Source of the DNA: Epiperipatus broadwayi
Taxonomy: Eukaryota > Onychophora > Udeonychophora > Euonychophora > Peripatidae
Assembly (NCBI GenBank): GCA_028023455.1
Contig: JAQFVV010000113.1
Location: forward strand, 1,535,268 to 1,599,267
DNA length: 64,000 nt
Direction: 5' to 3'
In this document: in pieces, positions 1 to 12,898 of the stretch
Numbering within the stretch: position 1 is the first letter of the stretch
Layout of the letters: every line of letters begins with the position of its first letter
Translations under genes and position numbers: made by a program
Notes under the pieces: generated by a model
Seen by the model: the letters and a program-made list of their open reading frames with translations, nothing else
The model's database searches: none
What the model was told of the DNA's origin: nothing

Positions 1-138
1 CATTAAATTTCATATAACAAGCATAATTAACTTAATTATTGACTTATATAATCTAACAAAAAATATCAGATTTTTATGTTATATATATATTAGTATTTTA
101 GTTAAATTAATGGAAAATAATATATTTAACATCAGGCA

Positions 139-485
139 AATATCTTTGCTATTTTAAATTTTATTTTTTTGAAGTAATAATTAAATATATTTAAAATATA
201 TTTTATCATGTAAGAATATATTTAGAAGGAAATGATAAAAGTGTATCAAATTCAATAGTATTTCTTTTGCTGTACCCGCAACCTTTTAAAATTTATTTTT
301 CATATATAAAAAATATATAAACTGATATCCCAAAAATTTACTAATTTCATAGTAAAAGCCTATCAAATTAAAGAAATTCTTCTCTTCTTGTACCCACACC
401 ATTTTAAATTTTACTTTAGCAAGGTAAATATATATTTAAACTGAAATGCTAAACGTTTATCAAATTCTTTATTAAAATTAATGTA
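139..485. repeat. degenerate tandem repeat, about three units
   Basis: Units of roughly 100-120 bp share the order TATCAAATT, a pyrimidine-rich stretch with TTGTACCC or CTGTACCC, CATTTTAAATTTTA, then AAACTGA. The clearest pair begins at about 244 and 361, with a partial third start near 457 and a weak earlier unit at about 139-243. Divergence is high, so this is an old array or a chance AT-rich similarity; a dot-plot would settle it. Confidence 0.4.
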
Positions 486-1103
486 AGATGTCATTATTCG
501 AATGAGAAATTAAATACATGCTATAAATGCAATTCAATTAATTTAAAATATATTTACAAAATCAAATTTTACCTTGCTCTACCAAAAACTATACTTTTTG
601 TTTAAAAAATTTTCTTACTCAGTAATCTTTGAATTAGTGCTGTTATCGTTTAGCATTATTATATCATCATTTAATAACAGTTACAATACAGATTTCCAGC
701 ACATTTAGTCTAATATATAGATTAGTAAATTTGTATATTATTTGTGTGTGTGCTTATCTAATATATGTGTATAATTAAATAATATCATTGTAAGTAATTA
801 AAAGAAAACAGATATATAGAGTTATTCATACTACTAGCAATTTTCTAAACCAAATATATTATATAAAATTTAAAAAAAAAAAAAACTTGTATAGTGTAAG
901 AGAAGAGAGAAAATTAGTTTTAATGCATAGAAATGAATTTGAATTGTTTAATTTAAAAAATATGTATCTTATTTTGAAATCTTTCAGGTTTAGCTTCTGG
1001 ATGAGAGTTTAAAAAATAATTTGCCCCTTTTTTATAGTAAAATGAATAAAATCCTTGTTTTTATTTCACCTTTGAGTGGTAAGTTTTAAATTGAGCTTTA
1101 CGT

Positions 1104-1536
1104 AAAAAAGTGAAGCTTAGTATTATTAGAAAAGAATTATACAGCTTAGCGCTTTCAGGGAACTTAGGTCTCCATATTCATAGCCTATCTTACGAGTGTT
1201 GGTTTATATTGAGCACCAAAAAACAACAGGCCATGTGTTCAAACCCACTATGGCAAGGGCACTCTGCACTGAATATAATGATATGAAACGAAAGTTAAAG
1301 GAGGCATGCTTTATTCCAAATGACAACTATGCAATAAACCGAAAGGAATCATGCTTTGCAATCTCCAAAAAATGGTCTTTACGAAAGAAATCTTTGAATA
1401 AATTTTGCATAAATTACTGCTAAGCTTTGCTTAAAATCTCAATGTAAATCGACACTACCAAGATAGGCTGACCTAAGTTTTCTGAAAGCGCTAAACTATA
1501 TAATTCTTTTCTAATAATACTAAGCTTCTCTTTTTT
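1104..1536. mobile_element. non-autonomous element with long terminal inverted repeats
   Basis: The left arm (about 1104-1210) is matched in inverse orientation by about 1440-1536; both carry AAGCTTAGTATTATTAGAAA, then TTAGCGCTTTCAG and AACTTAGGTC. The interior of about 230 bp contains no recognisable protein. The form is that of a MITE or foldback transposon. No convincing TSD was found. A 75-codon frame in the interior lacks an ATG start and is not called a gene. Confidence 0.6.
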
Positions 1537-3052
1537 GCGGAAAGAACAATTTAAAAGTAAAATGAATAGAAAATCTAAATATATAATTAAAAATTAAAAA
1601 GTGACAAAAATTAAATAAGAGAACAAATTTCAAAATTCATTCGTGATTTTTCTTTCTTCCTATCATTACCATAAAGAAATAAAAAAAACTTTTTAAAATT
1701 ATATAATCATTTATAATTTGGTAAATAAAGTAAGTATTATGAGAAAACATGAGAAAAATATATATTAAATTATTAAATATAAAGTTGTTTTTTTGACAAA
1801 CAGCCTGATATAAATAAATACAGACTTGATTACATGTTAGGTGCTAAAAACATGTTAAGAGAGCATATAAATAAGTCTGAAAAGAAAAATGACAGAAATT
1901 TCATGAAGAAGTAGCTGTTTAAAAGTTAGACTGCTGATTGGATAGTTCTCTACAGAATAACTTTGGACAGCTGTTCTTAGATGTTGTTTTAAAATAATTG
2001 TCAAAACTCCATCCACCCCAGCAAATATAATTACATTAGCTCGCAGTGTCAACATAGCTGAATAAAAAACATTAACCAGACTGGTCAAAAGACTTTCAAC
2101 TATACAATTGTATTCAGGTTAAAGTTGCGTAGAATGCAACATTTTTTGCTTTAAAGAAGAAAACTATCCAGTAACAAATGTAGTGGACTCCGCCAAAAGA
2201 CCTATCATAATTTTTTTTTTAATGAAACTCATCTACACTATTTATCAACTCAGATGCCTCAAGAGTTACAATGAGGATTGTATGCTAAAGACTATAGTTA
2301 AAGATGTGTGTGTATATATAGTAAACATATGATATCTGCTAAAAATCATGATCTAAAACTTTAAACTTTTAAGAAATCTCTATTATGGAAAGATCTTATC
2401 TTTATATTTACCTATGAGACTTTAAGTTTTGACATTTATAACTTTTTTTCTCTATATTTTGTATTGTATTTATCTGGTAGAAATTGAAAAAAGATAAGGA
2501 ATACTTTTTATTTATTGTAAATAAATTGTTAGCTTATTTTTTTATTAAATAATTTAATTTGTTTTCGCTCTTTGAACTCTTTCTAAACATATGCCATTAA
2601 TATTCACTAACTTTGTGAATTCATGCAATCCACTGAGAAACATGCAGGGATAATGGTAGTAATCCAAACTGATGATGATCAGCAATATTGAAATATCCAG
2701 AAGTAAGCTTTCAATTTAAAAAGCTTGCCACTTGAAAATTAATTGAACCTAAAAAAAGAAATTAAAAAATGCTTTTGGAATTATTACATTTAACTTTAAT
2801 GCTAGAGTAATTGATTATCATTAGAGTATTAATTAGATTAAATGTGCATATAAATATATAAACCACTTCTAGATATTAATATTTTTACTATAGTTTAATT
2901 CCATTACAATATATATTCTTCTATCTGAAAATATGGACTCTCTCATGAAAGTCACATCATACTATATTTGTATTCATTAATTTTACAGCCACAATACCAA
3001 AAGCTTAGCACAAGATTTTTACTCTTTAGCTGCTAATAAAAACTAGAGATCT
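1537..3052. other. AT-rich intergenic stretch, no gene seen
   Basis: The stretch holds poly-A/T runs and short TA tracts. One somewhat less AT-rich patch at about 1855-2090 stays open on the minus strand for 77 codons, but it begins at a TTG and resembles no family I know. No RNA gene or mobile-element end was recognised. Confidence 0.5.
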
Positions 3053-3409
3053 ATTTACTGAACGAAATCAAATAAAATGTTATAAAAACATATTTATAAA
3101 CAACAAACATAACACTTATATTAATTATATAAAAAGCCTTTTTCGGCAAATTTATTTTTTGCCCTTTTCAAACATGTCTTCCAAAATTACTAGTAGTAAT
3201 TTTGGAAGACATGTTTGAAAAGGGCAAAAAATAAATTTGCCGAAAAAGGCTTTTTATATAATTAATATAAGTGTTATGTTTGTTGTTTATAAATATGTTT
3301 TTATAACATTTTATTTGATTTCGAAGGATTAGTACAACATAAAAAACGAAAAAAGAAAAAGGTATTTTCCGTTTTCTTCTGTTTTAAGTATTATTAATTT
3401 ACTGAACGA
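3053..3409. mobile_element. TSD-flanked insertion containing a perfect 261-bp palindrome
   Basis: Positions 3063-3192 are an exact reverse complement of 3194-3323: 130-bp arms around a single central G at 3193, with no mismatch when read base by base. The sequence ATTTACTGAACGA occurs at 3053-3065 and again at 3397-3409, a 13-bp direct repeat that looks like a target-site duplication of the whole 3066-3396 insert. The right arm and the 70 bp after it (GGAAGACATG..., then AGTACAACATAAAAAAC) resemble a dispersed repeat at about 30012-30160, where no such palindrome is present. The inverted copy is therefore private to this insertion. No coding capacity. Confidence 0.8.
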
Positions 3410-6377
3410 TATCGGATAGCTAGCTAAATTGACCAATGAGACTTAATTAAATAACTCATAGCTTGCTTGTGATATGAAAAACTATTTCAAACTTCAGTAA
3501 TTCTGAATTGAGCTCCAAATCAAGGCCATGTCAGAAAGCTGATTGCAACATCACAAGAATTTCCTTTCTATATATAAATATTATTAATATATTTTAAGAA
3601 TTATATTAAGTATCTTCTAAGTACAATCATAATAAAATATTAACACTAATTATATTATATAAAATGTTTTTTTCTACTAATTTTCATGTAATTATTATTT
3701 TTGTAAACTAATTTTTAAATTTATATTTTTATATTCATGTTTTTGTTTACTCTTTTTATTAATGGAAATATTGAAAAAGTAATAATTGTTATGATGCATT
3801 TTATCAAATTTCTGCAGAAATAATTAAAAGCAAAAACCTTGTTTTCAGTAAACTGATAATATGCAATTAATAGTGTATTTAAATTAAAAGTTCTGATTAT
3901 AAAAATTAATCAAAAAATGTATTCTCTTTCCACACACATATAAGCATATATTTCATTTATATATTTTTTTACATATATTTGTGAGTGCACTATTTTATTA
4001 CTATGTATTTTTTGCTTTATATATATATATTGTAACGGTATGCACCCTAAGATAAGTTAAGGCAGTCGCATCTCACTATAGACAGATTTAAGGTCTTCAT
4101 ATAGGATGCCACGAATGATGTGATTTAATTTTGATATAAAACTATATTTGTTCCCAATAATTAATTTATTATTAAAAAAAGTTATTATATCTAAACCACA
4201 TCAAATCAATTTTCACCTTAATTAACTTTACCATTATGCTCAGATTTCGAACTCAGGGAAGTTTAACAATTTACTCTCTTCAGGGGTTCCTATCAATATT
4301 CTAAAGTAATATTAACAACAATCTCACTAACTCTTTAAATCAAATAAAACAAAATTGAAGACTTTATTTAATTTAATATAAAAAACATAATTATTTATTT
4401 AACAATTAAATAATTTAAATTGTACAATATATGAAAAAATATTTATATATCTACCTCCTTATATTAAAAATATAAATATTGTATTTACTTATAGTAGATA
4501 TATTTTCTAACCTATAACACTACGTGATTTTACAATGCATATAAAATATAAGTATCCAAATATTAAGTCTTTTATATTAACACTATTTTTCAATAATTAG
4601 ATTATACAAATAATAATCCAATCATTTGTATATAATACCTTCATTCGTTAAAATGATTATCCTAACTTATATTTATTAATATAAAAATATATGCTTCACA
4701 ACAATGTTAATCATTTATTTATTAATCACACATTACAGTTATTAGACTATTTGGATTAGTATAAACAATGTAGTGTCATGTCATAGAAAATAATAGTATA
4801 TGAATTTAAAAATAATTTAATGTCTTACTTCCAAGTTCACATTATCCCTTTCTCATATTAACATTTCTTAACCTATATTTAAATCTTTATTAATCATAAA
4901 TAAAAACAAAAATATCTTAAATTATTAATTCTCTCTTATTATTCATAAAAAATGAATATGATGATAAAGTAAATGAAATTAACTTTTCCCAATTATAACT
5001 TTCAAAAATCTTAAATGGTATTTATAAAAGTTAATACAATAATCTCAGATGTTCCTCACGAATGAAAATCCTTTGAAGACACAGTTTTTGATTTCTTCAT
5101 TGTTAGACATTAAAGAAAATAATTGGATATCCTAAGTTGACATTTAGTTTCCTCTTTATATGTAGATTTCATCTTCTTAATACACAGTTTCTTTATTAAT
5201 AATTATAATTCCATTTTGAAGATCTAATTTTTTTTATAATTTTAAGGCATTCAGCAAAAGATGTTATTCACACATATATATTTGATTAGGCAAGTACATT
5301 TTATCTATCCCATGATAAATTGGTGTTCTACCCACTTTGCATTTTTTTTATAATGTAAAGTACATTAAATTCAGTTGTAGTTTTTATAAACATATTTTTT
5401 TTTTTAAAACGAATTTACAATTTAGAACATGTAATTTGAATGATTTTTTATAGAACACATAATATATTCAAATTACTTTCTTTAAACAAATATTAAAAAA
5501 TTTCTTCTAATGAGTATTAAATTGTTCAAAATATAGATGTTATCTTATACTGTTCTTTTAAATCGAACATAGTATAAATTTTTATGAGAATATAGTTGAC
5601 AAAAAATAGAATCCTTAGTCTTCTAACAAAAAGAATAGAATTATTATATTATATCTCGCTCCATCAGCTTGCTGAAGCATACGCATTCTACATTGGTGCA
5701 ATAACAATTCGATATTAAAACACTAAGTTAATTTCATTTCTTTTAATTCGATAAACTATGTGAACCCAAAGGTCATTTATAACCTTCTCAACCACTTTTT
5801 GTCAATGTCTTTTTTTCATTTTAAAGAATCAAAAATACTAACTTAACAAGTTATATCTTTATTTTCATAAATATAATAATAATGCAAATATAATGTATAC
5901 ATATTGATTACATGTATGTATGAGTATATATATACTCCTACAATATATATATATATATATTATAACCGTATGAGCAAGTAATCAATACATAAGGAGAATG
6001 TGAGAAGGTGGAAAATCATCTTATCTCCATTGATCACAAATAAAATAAATTAATGAGCATAAGTTCAGCAAAGAATAAAACTAACAAGAAGTTCACCAAG
6101 CCATTAAACAAAAGTAATCAAATTATTCATCATCATGAACAATCAACAACAAAAATCAATATCATAAAATCAATAGTCAACGCTGTGATTGGATTTTAAA
6201 GGGATCCACTATAGACAGGCTAATTATCTAGCCACTGCCAAACATGGGACTGAAATACAAACAAGAATTTTGTTGCACAGAGTTAAGTGCTAATCCATCA
6301 GAATACAAAAAATAATCATCATCAGTACTATGGCCATACAGTACTATTAATTTACTGACCAGTTATAAACTTAATTT
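3410..6377. other. AT-rich intergenic stretch with scattered repeat scraps
   Basis: No reading frame or RNA gene was found. A TTTCGAACTCAG at about 4246-4257 looks like a Pol III B box read on the minus strand (GAGTTCGAA), so a decayed tRNA-derived SINE may lie at about 4030-4290. Around 6180-6300 the minus strand reads GATGGATTAGCACTTAACTC and resembles the head of another SINE-like repeat. Several (TA)n tracts occur, for example near 4020 and 5940. Confidence 0.4.
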
Positions 6378-7608
<1,231 letters not shown>

Positions 7609-7680
7609 GATTTCAGTCCCATATAGCTGTCTAGTTTGTTTGGCTGGATTTGAAGATATTTACGTATCTGAAAAATTTAT
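7609..7680 (-). repeat. dispersed repeat, copy 1 (second copy at 52043-52113)
   Basis: Read on the minus strand this contains ATCTTCAAATCCAGC, then AGCTATATGGGACTGAAA. The plus strand at 52043-52113 has the same order (GTCTTCAAATCCAGCTAT, then TAGCTATATGGGGCTGAG). The two copies are in opposite orientation about 44 kb apart. The element class is unknown. Confidence 0.6.
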
Positions 7681-7699
7681 ACTTGCAAACTGATAGAAA

Positions 7700-7856
7700 C
7701 ATGTTTCATAAACACTGATTTTAGAGTTAGTGTTTAGATCTAGTTTCTAGTCCTTACCATTCACTGATGATAGCCAATTAGCTTGAAATCAGCTGATCTG
7801 AAGGTAGAGACAATGAAAGAGATATTGAATTCTATCTCTCTCAGTGTTTATGTAAA
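7700..7856. repeat. hairpin-type repeat
   Basis: CATAAACACTGA at about 7707-7718 is matched inversely by TCAGTGTTTATG at about 7840-7851, enclosing roughly 120 bp. It may be a short MITE. No TSD was identified and no other copy was seen in the window. Confidence 0.4.
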
Positions 7857-8373
7857 CAAAGCTTGTACAAAGATATTGGTAAAGTTCCATCTAGTGATCA
7901 TATATATATTTCCTCTTTTAAACTGAAATATTTATAGATATATATTTCCTTGAATAACTTACTTTAAATAATTTTAAATAACTTGTAGGGTAAGCCACTA
8001 CAATTAAATAGCTTTACTGGGATAATTTAAAATTTTCTAAACTTCAAGCTATATTGAAATCAAATTACACACAGCCAACTCATGTAACAGGTAACTGGAG
8101 GAATAAAGACATTATCACTAAAATATTTTTAAACAATTATTAAACTAATTAACTTATTAACAGTAAACAAAAATTAGAAAATGACATGATAATATAAAAA
8201 TTTAAACTTATTCAATTTACAAAAAATATATAGTTTTTTTTACCAATTATAACTAACCAGTTGACATTTATTTATTAAATTATTTAACTTTTGCTTTCAT
8301 TGATTTATTTCTTTAAATAGAAAAAGTTAAATATGACAATTTACTTATAACTAGTCCCATTTCACCTACTGAT

Positions 8374-9017
8374 ATGCCATTCCAAATAAAACTTTTTGGC
8401 TCAATCTACCTCTACCAATTCAATAACAATAACCCAGATGCATTTAAAACAAAGATTACAATATGGATTGCACAATCACTAATAAACCCTCAACCCTTTC
8501 AAATGAAAACAAAACTAGGCATATCTAATCAGAAGATCGCAACATTATTCAATTTTTTAATATTAGAGCCCAAATTCCTGGATTATTTAATAAAAGTGAA
8601 TGCTAATGCTATGCCCACCAACTGGTTCTTACATCAGAAAAGATTCCTGAACAACATAGATTTTTCCAACCCAATCTGCCACAGACAGGATGAGACCTTT
8701 GAGCACATTATATTAACCTGCACAAGCTTCAGATCAGTGAAGCAAATCATAGCCCAAAATTCAGCAGTTGATTATTATAAAATCCTCTCCATTAAAGGTT
8801 GCATTAAGGAGACTGATTTTCTATCATAAAAATCTTGACCTTCATTACATATTCCATATGGATCATTCAATGTAAAATAATATTCAACATCCCACAACCG
8901 AATGCCCTTGCAATTTTCTTTGGAACCCTCAGAAAAATCCGAAATAAAGACAAAATTCTCTCTACTAAGTTTATCTATGAGAATACATGGACATTTTTTA
9001 AGATTCCCAGTGACTAA
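8374..9017 (+). pseudogene. LINE ORF2 C-terminal relic (zinc-knuckle region)
   Basis: An open stretch of 151 codons ends in TAA at 8829 and continues in another frame to about 9017. Near residue 105 it carries ICHRQDETFEHIILTC, the Cys/Glu-Thr/His/Cys pattern typical of the zf-RVT-like tail after the reverse transcriptase of L1/Tx1-type and related LINEs. The second frame, SIWIIQCKIIFN, resembles the following conserved IW...R/C...F segment. The reverse transcriptase itself is absent, so this is a 5'-truncated insertion broken by one indel and no longer functional. The ATG at 8374 is merely the first in-frame one and is probably not a native start. The clade (L1-like or Tx1-like) is inferred. 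Confidence 0.55.
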
Positions 9018-9170
9018 AGTTCTCAATTCTGCCATGCTATCTCTGCAGAACTATAAAAAAATTCTCTTCATCTAGATTTGACAAAAGCAGCAACACTGAT
9101 AGTTTTAATTCCCAAGTAAGAAGCTCCTGGTGACACATTTTCTTCATCTGAACATCACAGTTGGTAGCCA

Positions 9171-11744
9171 TATATTTCACTAATAGTTTCTTTGAAAAAT
9201 AAATAGCAAAAGTTGGAAAAACAACATTTTCAAAATAAGTGATAACAATGCTTAAATTAGATCAATTAATCTTTTAAGTTTTAGAGAGAAAATTTAATAA
9301 TAAGAAGAAACATGTTTAAAAAAAAAATTGCAAATTTAATACAATTAAATTTTTTAAAAACTCACAATTTTAAAAAGAAAAATTGAATGCCTTAAAAAAC
9401 CATGTTTCTCAAAAAAAAAATACTGGATTAATGATATTATTCAAAATGACCAATTTATAAAATTATTGCTTTTATAAAAAAAAAACTTTTTAAACTAAAA
9501 CTGAAAATACAATGTGCACATAATAATACCTTTAACTATGGTTTGAAATTTTTAGAGGGTTTCTTTGCAGTTATAATTTTCCAGTTTCTGTGTGAATTTT
9601 CTGCTTGAAGGTTTCTTGAACAGCAAGAATTTATCCATTTTCTTCCCAATAAAATTTTCAGGTAAGTATAACACATAGAGACTCATGCTCTTGGTTGAAA
9701 ACAAGGTTGCAAAATATGTATATATGACTAAATGTTGAACATGACTTTGAAATCATTGGAAACATTTTTAAATAACATTACTAACAATTTTTTTTCTTTT
9801 TTTTCATTCATATAGGAACATGTGTCTTTTATAAAATTTGAGCTGAAAATAAAAATTTTATTTGCACAATGATTTTCAGGATGTATTTAAATGACCTGTC
9901 AAAAAATTTACCAAGTCTTACTTTCCATTTAATATTAGATATTGGACTACTCTGCTATAATAAAGTTAACTATAACAATCAAGTATTAATTATAAATAGA
10001 AAACAGTCAATATAAAAAGGAAGTAAAATATCAGTTATCATAGCATTCTTTTAGATATGTATAATACTATTAATCCACTATTAGATATTTGTGACAACTT
10101 ATTGTTATCACAGTTTACATATGCAACTTATTTATTTGATGTTAAATGTAGTACTACTTTATATCCATGACATTTGATATCAACCAATGTTGAGATACTA
10201 TCATTCATGTATAATAGTGAACATATTCATGAACAAACATATTTGTAAGACTTTTTTGAAAGATATATTTAAAAAAAGAATGCCAACAAACTTATTTAAT
10301 AAAATATATATAAATTATTATGGACATGTTAATAATACTCTATCGTTTTTATTATTTTTTTAAAAAAAATCCTATATTTTCTCTTCATAAAAAATTTAAA
10401 TAAAAAAATATGTAGAAATAACTAAATACTAAAAATCACCCACCCCCTCTTTTTTTCATTGAAACGACAAAAAAAAAAATAACTAAAAATATTTTTATGA
10501 TAAAATAAAAAAAAAAAATGAATATAAAATAATTAGAACAGCTAATAAAATAATTTGCAATTTTTTTTTTGGAAACCACAAATTTCAATTTTAGCATTAA
10601 ACCTAAAAATAATTTAAATTATTTTTTATTAGTATAACATTGATTTTCTAATTGCTATTTTTGCACTATTTGACCTATATAAAAACTTTATTCCAATTCC
10701 TTTTTGCTTGAATAAGTAAAAACTTTTAAACTAATTTAATATATATGTATTATTTAACTTATATGTTTATGTAGTTATATGAAAGTCAATTTTGAAATTA
10801 AATATAATAATTTCATATATGTTTCAATATAAATAAATTTATTTTATTGTAAACAAATAAAAAATTAAAGCCTTACTCAAAAAGATTGCCTCAGCTATTT
10901 GCTTATGATATTTTTATGTGGGGAAAATACTACTTGGATTTTTAAATTTTACATAAAATATAATACATAGAACAAATTTGAATTTGATATTTATCTTAGA
11001 GTATGTTTATTCTGCCAGACTAGTACTAATATACCATGATTTTGCCTGATTCTTTCATGCACAAGATGCATTATTTATTAAAATTGCATAAAATTTTGAC
11101 TAAATATATAGAGAATGAGATAAGCTAAATTTCAGAATATATTCAATGGATTAAAATCAGTACCTTATTGCTAGAACTTTATCAGCTTATGGCAATAGGT
11201 TATTTTGTCATTCTACCCATTGGAGTAATCTAATAAAGAACTATTAAAAATAATTTTTTTATAACCATAATGTGTTTATCATCAAAAAAATTTTTTTAAT
11301 TATGTTATATAATACTTTACAATATAAAATTTATGCGCACAAATTTATGATATGTGTTCAAATATATTACAATTATATATTCTAAAAGTATGTTTTATTT
11401 TAATAAATAAGAAGAATTGTCAGTAATGTGATTTTCTTTTTAGTTGATTAACATATTAACTTAAAAATAATTCTATAGAATTATAATTCTACAGAATTGG
11501 GTTTTTTCTTCTGTATTTACACAAATACACATATCTACTCTTCTATATCAGATAATAAAAATATAAAATGTCTTAACTGGCTTTATCATATTAATTTTAT
11601 CTTAAAATTTCTTATTAATTTAAAAAAACTAAACTAACATTTTATTCTAAATTTTAAACAATATTAAAATAATATTGACAAAATAACTATGATAATATTT
11701 AAATATTTCTATTTTAAGAATTTCTATATACATCTATACCAACA
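9171..11744. other. very AT-rich intergenic stretch
   Basis: It has long poly-A and poly-T runs (for example 9305-9500, 10440-10570) and no frame, RNA gene or repeat that I can identify. Confidence 0.55.
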
Positions 11745-11816
11745 TTTCGAAACCTTTGGATCATGACCCAAAATTGGGTCACATTAAATTTTTAATAGGT
11801 CACGAATATACACCAA
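11745..11816. mobile_element. hAT-like terminal scrap
   Basis: AAACCTTTGGATCATGACCC followed by AAAATTGGGTCAC has the self-complementary GGGTC/GACCC arrangement found just inside the ends of many hAT non-autonomous elements. The opposite end is not visible, so this is called a fragment with low confidence. Confidence 0.35.
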
Positions 11817-11910
11817 GAAATAAAAACATAAATATCTGATAGTAAAAATCTTTTTACATTTTAAAAAAATATTAGTATTAATAAAAAAAAATTAGTAAGT
11901 ACTACTACCT

Positions 11911-12155
11911 ATGTTTTGTGTAGTAAATTTGAACTTAAATAATCACAATGTTAAATTTCGCGATTATTTTCAAAATGTAATTGTTCAAAAAATTGCAACC
12001 AAAAATGCAACTAAAATTAATGCAGCCAAAGCATCAACTAGTCCTTTTGGTGGAAAATTAATGTTAGTTCAACAATGAGTTTAGCTTTAACTAATTCTAT
12101 TGGAGCAAGAATTGATAAATTAATTGAAAAGAAGCAACAACAACAAAGCCATTAA
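11911..12155 (+). pseudogene. two overlapping short frames, unknown protein fragment
   Basis: A 55-residue frame starts at ATG 11911 and ends at TGA 12076-12078. A second frame starts at an ATG overlapping that stop (ATGA, 12075) and runs 26 residues, ending QQQQSH and TAA. The first holds an Ala/Thr/Lys-rich stretch ending STSPFGGKLM; the second reads SLALTNSIGARIDKLIEKK. The less skewed composition and the smooth hand-over between frames suggest one ancestral protein with a single-base shift. I do not recognise the family. A fragment of a larger mobile element is possible; a chance frame is not excluded. Confidence 0.3.
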
Positions 12156-12243
12156 ATAATTATTTTGCATTGTATATTCCAAATTTAAATATGTTTGTAA
12201 TAAATATAATTTAAATTAATAAATTAATTTATAATATTTTAAT

Positions 12244-12359
12244 AGCAAATTTTATTTATATGTCAAAGCGTTGACTGGGAAGCAAACCCAGACCGGCTGC
12301 TTGGAAGGCAGCTATGCTAACCACTAGGACACCAATGCTTGACAAGCAAATTTTATTTA
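12244..12359 (-). mobile_element. tRNA-Gly(UCC)-derived SINE or retropseudogene with TSD
   Basis: Read on the minus strand, about 12267-12340 has the order of a tRNA: GCATTGGTG, a D-arm with GTGGTTAGCATAG, an anticodon arm GCTGCCTTCCAAGCAGC (loop CTTCCAA, anticodon TCC, Gly) and a T-arm GGGTTTGCTTCCC. It closely follows metazoan tRNA-Gly-TCC, but the acceptor stem has a mismatch (GCATTGG against CAACGC). AGCAAATTTTATTTA, 15 bp, flanks it at 12244-12258 and 12345-12359, showing insertion by retrotransposition. After the tRNA body the transcript strand reads TTGACATATAA, the same tail style as the other tRNA SINEs here. Confidence 0.85.
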
Positions 12360-12423
12360 AATATGTTACTGCTGCCTTTCAAATGATTTTAAATGTATAA
12401 TCTGAATTAATAATAAGAAAAAA

Positions 12424-12463
12424 AGTCATGTGATGTATGACCTGTCATACATCACATGACTTG
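12424..12463. repeat. perfect short palindrome
   Basis: Arms of 19 bp (AAGTCATGTGATGTATGAC and its exact reverse complement) are separated by CT. The arm resembles the terminal GTCATGTGACATATGACTT of the dispersed repeat family at 13636, 21883, 52208 and 56571, so it may be a minimal derivative of that family. Confidence 0.8.
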
Positions 12464-12898
12464 TTTTCTTTTAAGATAAACTTTTTAAACAAATATTAAT
12501 TAAAACTAATCTTTTGTTAAGTATATACTTTTTTTAAAGTTGAAACTAAAACTAAAGATGTACATTTATATAAATAAATTTTATTTAAAATTACTATAAA
12601 TTATTCTACACTTATATAAATTTATTTACAAATATATTACATTTTATATACATGGACCTAATCAAATAATTATTCAAACGTTAACTGGACTAATTCAAAT
12701 TTATTTGGCCAATAAAAAATTATATAGGAAATCAAAATATTCTATCCAATACCACACCACTATTTCTGTGTCTGCTTCATAACCTGTAAAATTATTATTC
12801 CAATATATGTTTTTAAAAATAATCATAGCTAAGCAATAAGAAATTGAAACAGAAGTAACTTCAACTCCCAATAAGTTATGTATAAACTAGCAGTCAAA

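Noticed and set aside
1196-1423. 75-codon plus frame
   Set aside because: Begins without ATG, lies inside the interior of an inverted-repeat element and has no recognisable motif.
1855-2088. 77-codon minus frame with balanced composition
   Set aside because: TTG start, no family resemblance, no splice or promoter support; it could be an exon but nothing decides it.
2670-2694. CTGATGA followed by TTGAAAT as another hammerhead
   Set aside because: The intervening sequence does not fold into a stem II, and there is no PLE nearby.
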